A stretch of DNA of 5,696 nucleotides, taken from assembly GCA_030607815.1 (NCBI GenBank), contig JAUWJG010000054.1:1-5696 (forward strand), in the 5' to 3' direction. Each line of letters starts with the position of its first letter. Positions within the stretch are counted from its first letter, which is position 1. The notes under the pieces were generated by a model. The model searched no databases, was not told where the DNA came from, and worked only from the letters and a program-made list of their open reading frames with translations. This DNA comes from Candidatus Bathyarchaeota archaeon (lineage in GTDB: Archaea > Thermoproteota > Bathyarchaeia > RBG-16-48-13 > GCA-020355125). Position numbers and translations under genes: made by a program. Below, piece by piece: positions 5,246 to 5,696 of the stretch.

Positions 5246-5696
5246 TTAACTCGGTTTTATGAGCGTTCCAAGAGCGTCTCCTTTAATAACTCGAATAATA
5301 TTTTCAGGTTTTCTACCATCAATTATCCAAGACGGTATTTTTGATCGTTCAACAATTTTTATTGCAACTGGATCAAAGAGCTCATAACTCCCAGCTAAAA
5401 GTTTACCTGCTAACACTAGTTTTAATAATTTATTCGCAGATATTACGCTTAGCTTCTTTGCTGCTGTACTCTTCTGTGGATCTTCCGTATAGACTCCGTC
5501 AACATTTGTAACATTGATAAACAAATCGGCTCCAATTGCCTCAGCTGATAGGATTCCTACAGCATTTGTTGATTGGCCTGGTAGTAGACCACCCATAACA
5601 ACTATTTTCCCTATCTCAAATGCCTTTTTTAAATCCATAATATTCTTGGGAGGTTCAGGGTATGCATCATTTTCGAGAGATGTAATGAGGAGCAAT
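5246..5696 (-). CDS. pyrH: Uridylate (UMP) kinase, archaeal type, N-terminus outside the window
   Basis: UMP kinase phosphorylates UMP to UDP with ATP in pyrimidine nucleotide synthesis, in the cytoplasm; it belongs to the amino acid kinase fold. The window shows the last 149-150 residues. About 75 N-terminal residues, with the glycine-rich GGG loop, are missing beyond the right edge, and the frame is open to that edge, so its apparent first codon TTG is not the start. Visible marks are VVMGGLLPGQSTNAV (32-46 of the shown part), the nucleotide-binding TNVDGVYTEDP (63-73), AGSYELFDPVAIKIVERSKI (101-120) and the closing DGRKPENI...KGDALGTLI. The AGSYEL...VERSKI block resembles the crenarchaeal enzyme as I remember it. 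Asn in QSTNAV replaces the Asp of many archaeal enzymes. The stop is TAA at 5248-5246. Confidence 0.92.
   Translation of the reverse strand, partial: LLLITSLENDAYPEPPKNIMDLKKAFEIGKIVVMGGLLPGQSTNAVGILSAEAIGADLFINVTNVDGVYTEDPQKSTAAKKLSVISANKLLKLVLAGKLLAGSYELFDPVAIKIVERSKIPSWIIDGRKPENIIRVIKGDALGTLIKPS

Noticed and set aside
5246..5290. Programmed -1 frameshift at the end of UMP kinase
   Set aside because: No X XXY YYZ slippery sequence precedes the stop, and the kinase ends at its usual C-terminus (GTLI).
1..5696. tRNA genes, CRISPR arrays, insertion sequences
   Set aside because: I found no T-arm/acceptor pairing, no regularly spaced repeats and no transposase motifs on either strand.

Overview
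This is an AT-rich stretch with all recognisable genes on the minus strand, so it reads from right to left. It looks like the chromosome of an uncultured archaeon. The aspartyl-tRNA synthetase has the archaeal layout (short OB fold, RTHY start, no bacterial insertion). There is a zinc-ribbon/KH protein of a kind I know only from archaea, an archaeal-type UMP kinase, and a Hef/FANCM-type helicase start. The UMP kinase tail (AGSYELFDPVAIKIVERSKI) and the KH protein read closest to crenarchaeal/TACK homologues as I remember them. A low-GC TACK lineage such as Bathyarchaeia is my best guess; Asgard archaea cannot be excluded. TATA-like boxes (TTTAAAAATA, TTTATAGA), TTG and GTG starts, and an AGGTGATC Shine-Dalgarno fit an archaeon.

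Layout in order of transcription: (i) the C-terminal two-thirds of UMP kinase (pyrH), cut by the right edge, ends at 5246. (ii) A gap of about 370 bases holds a 12-bp tandem repeat, an inverted repeat and a good TATA box. (iii) A small zinc-ribbon + KH RNA-binding protein (4351-4878) is interrupted by one in-frame TGA at 4672-4674. (iv) An aspartyl-tRNA synthetase (2973-4280) starts at TTG behind a very strong ribosome binding site. (v) An S-methyl-5'-thioadenosine phosphorylase (2106-2900) follows. (vi) A 12-TM major facilitator superfamily transporter occupies 783-1976. (vii) About 480 bases of AT-rich spacer have no convincing gene. (viii) The N-terminus of an SF2 helicase (1-298) runs off the left edge.

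The genes are mostly housekeeping: pyrimidine nucleotide synthesis, translation, methylthioadenosine/methionine salvage, and replication-fork repair. I see no obvious new multi-gene system, mobile element or CRISPR. Two signals deserve attention. First, the in-frame TGA lies in an otherwise intact, conserved-looking RNA-binding gene, while UGA is clearly not a general sense codon here. Second, the synthetase next to it keeps all class II catalytic motifs but has changed residues at positions that hold the aspartate substrate in known AspRSs. Whether the two are linked cannot be told from sequence alone. The simplest readings are a nonsense mutation or base-call error for the first and lineage divergence for the second.
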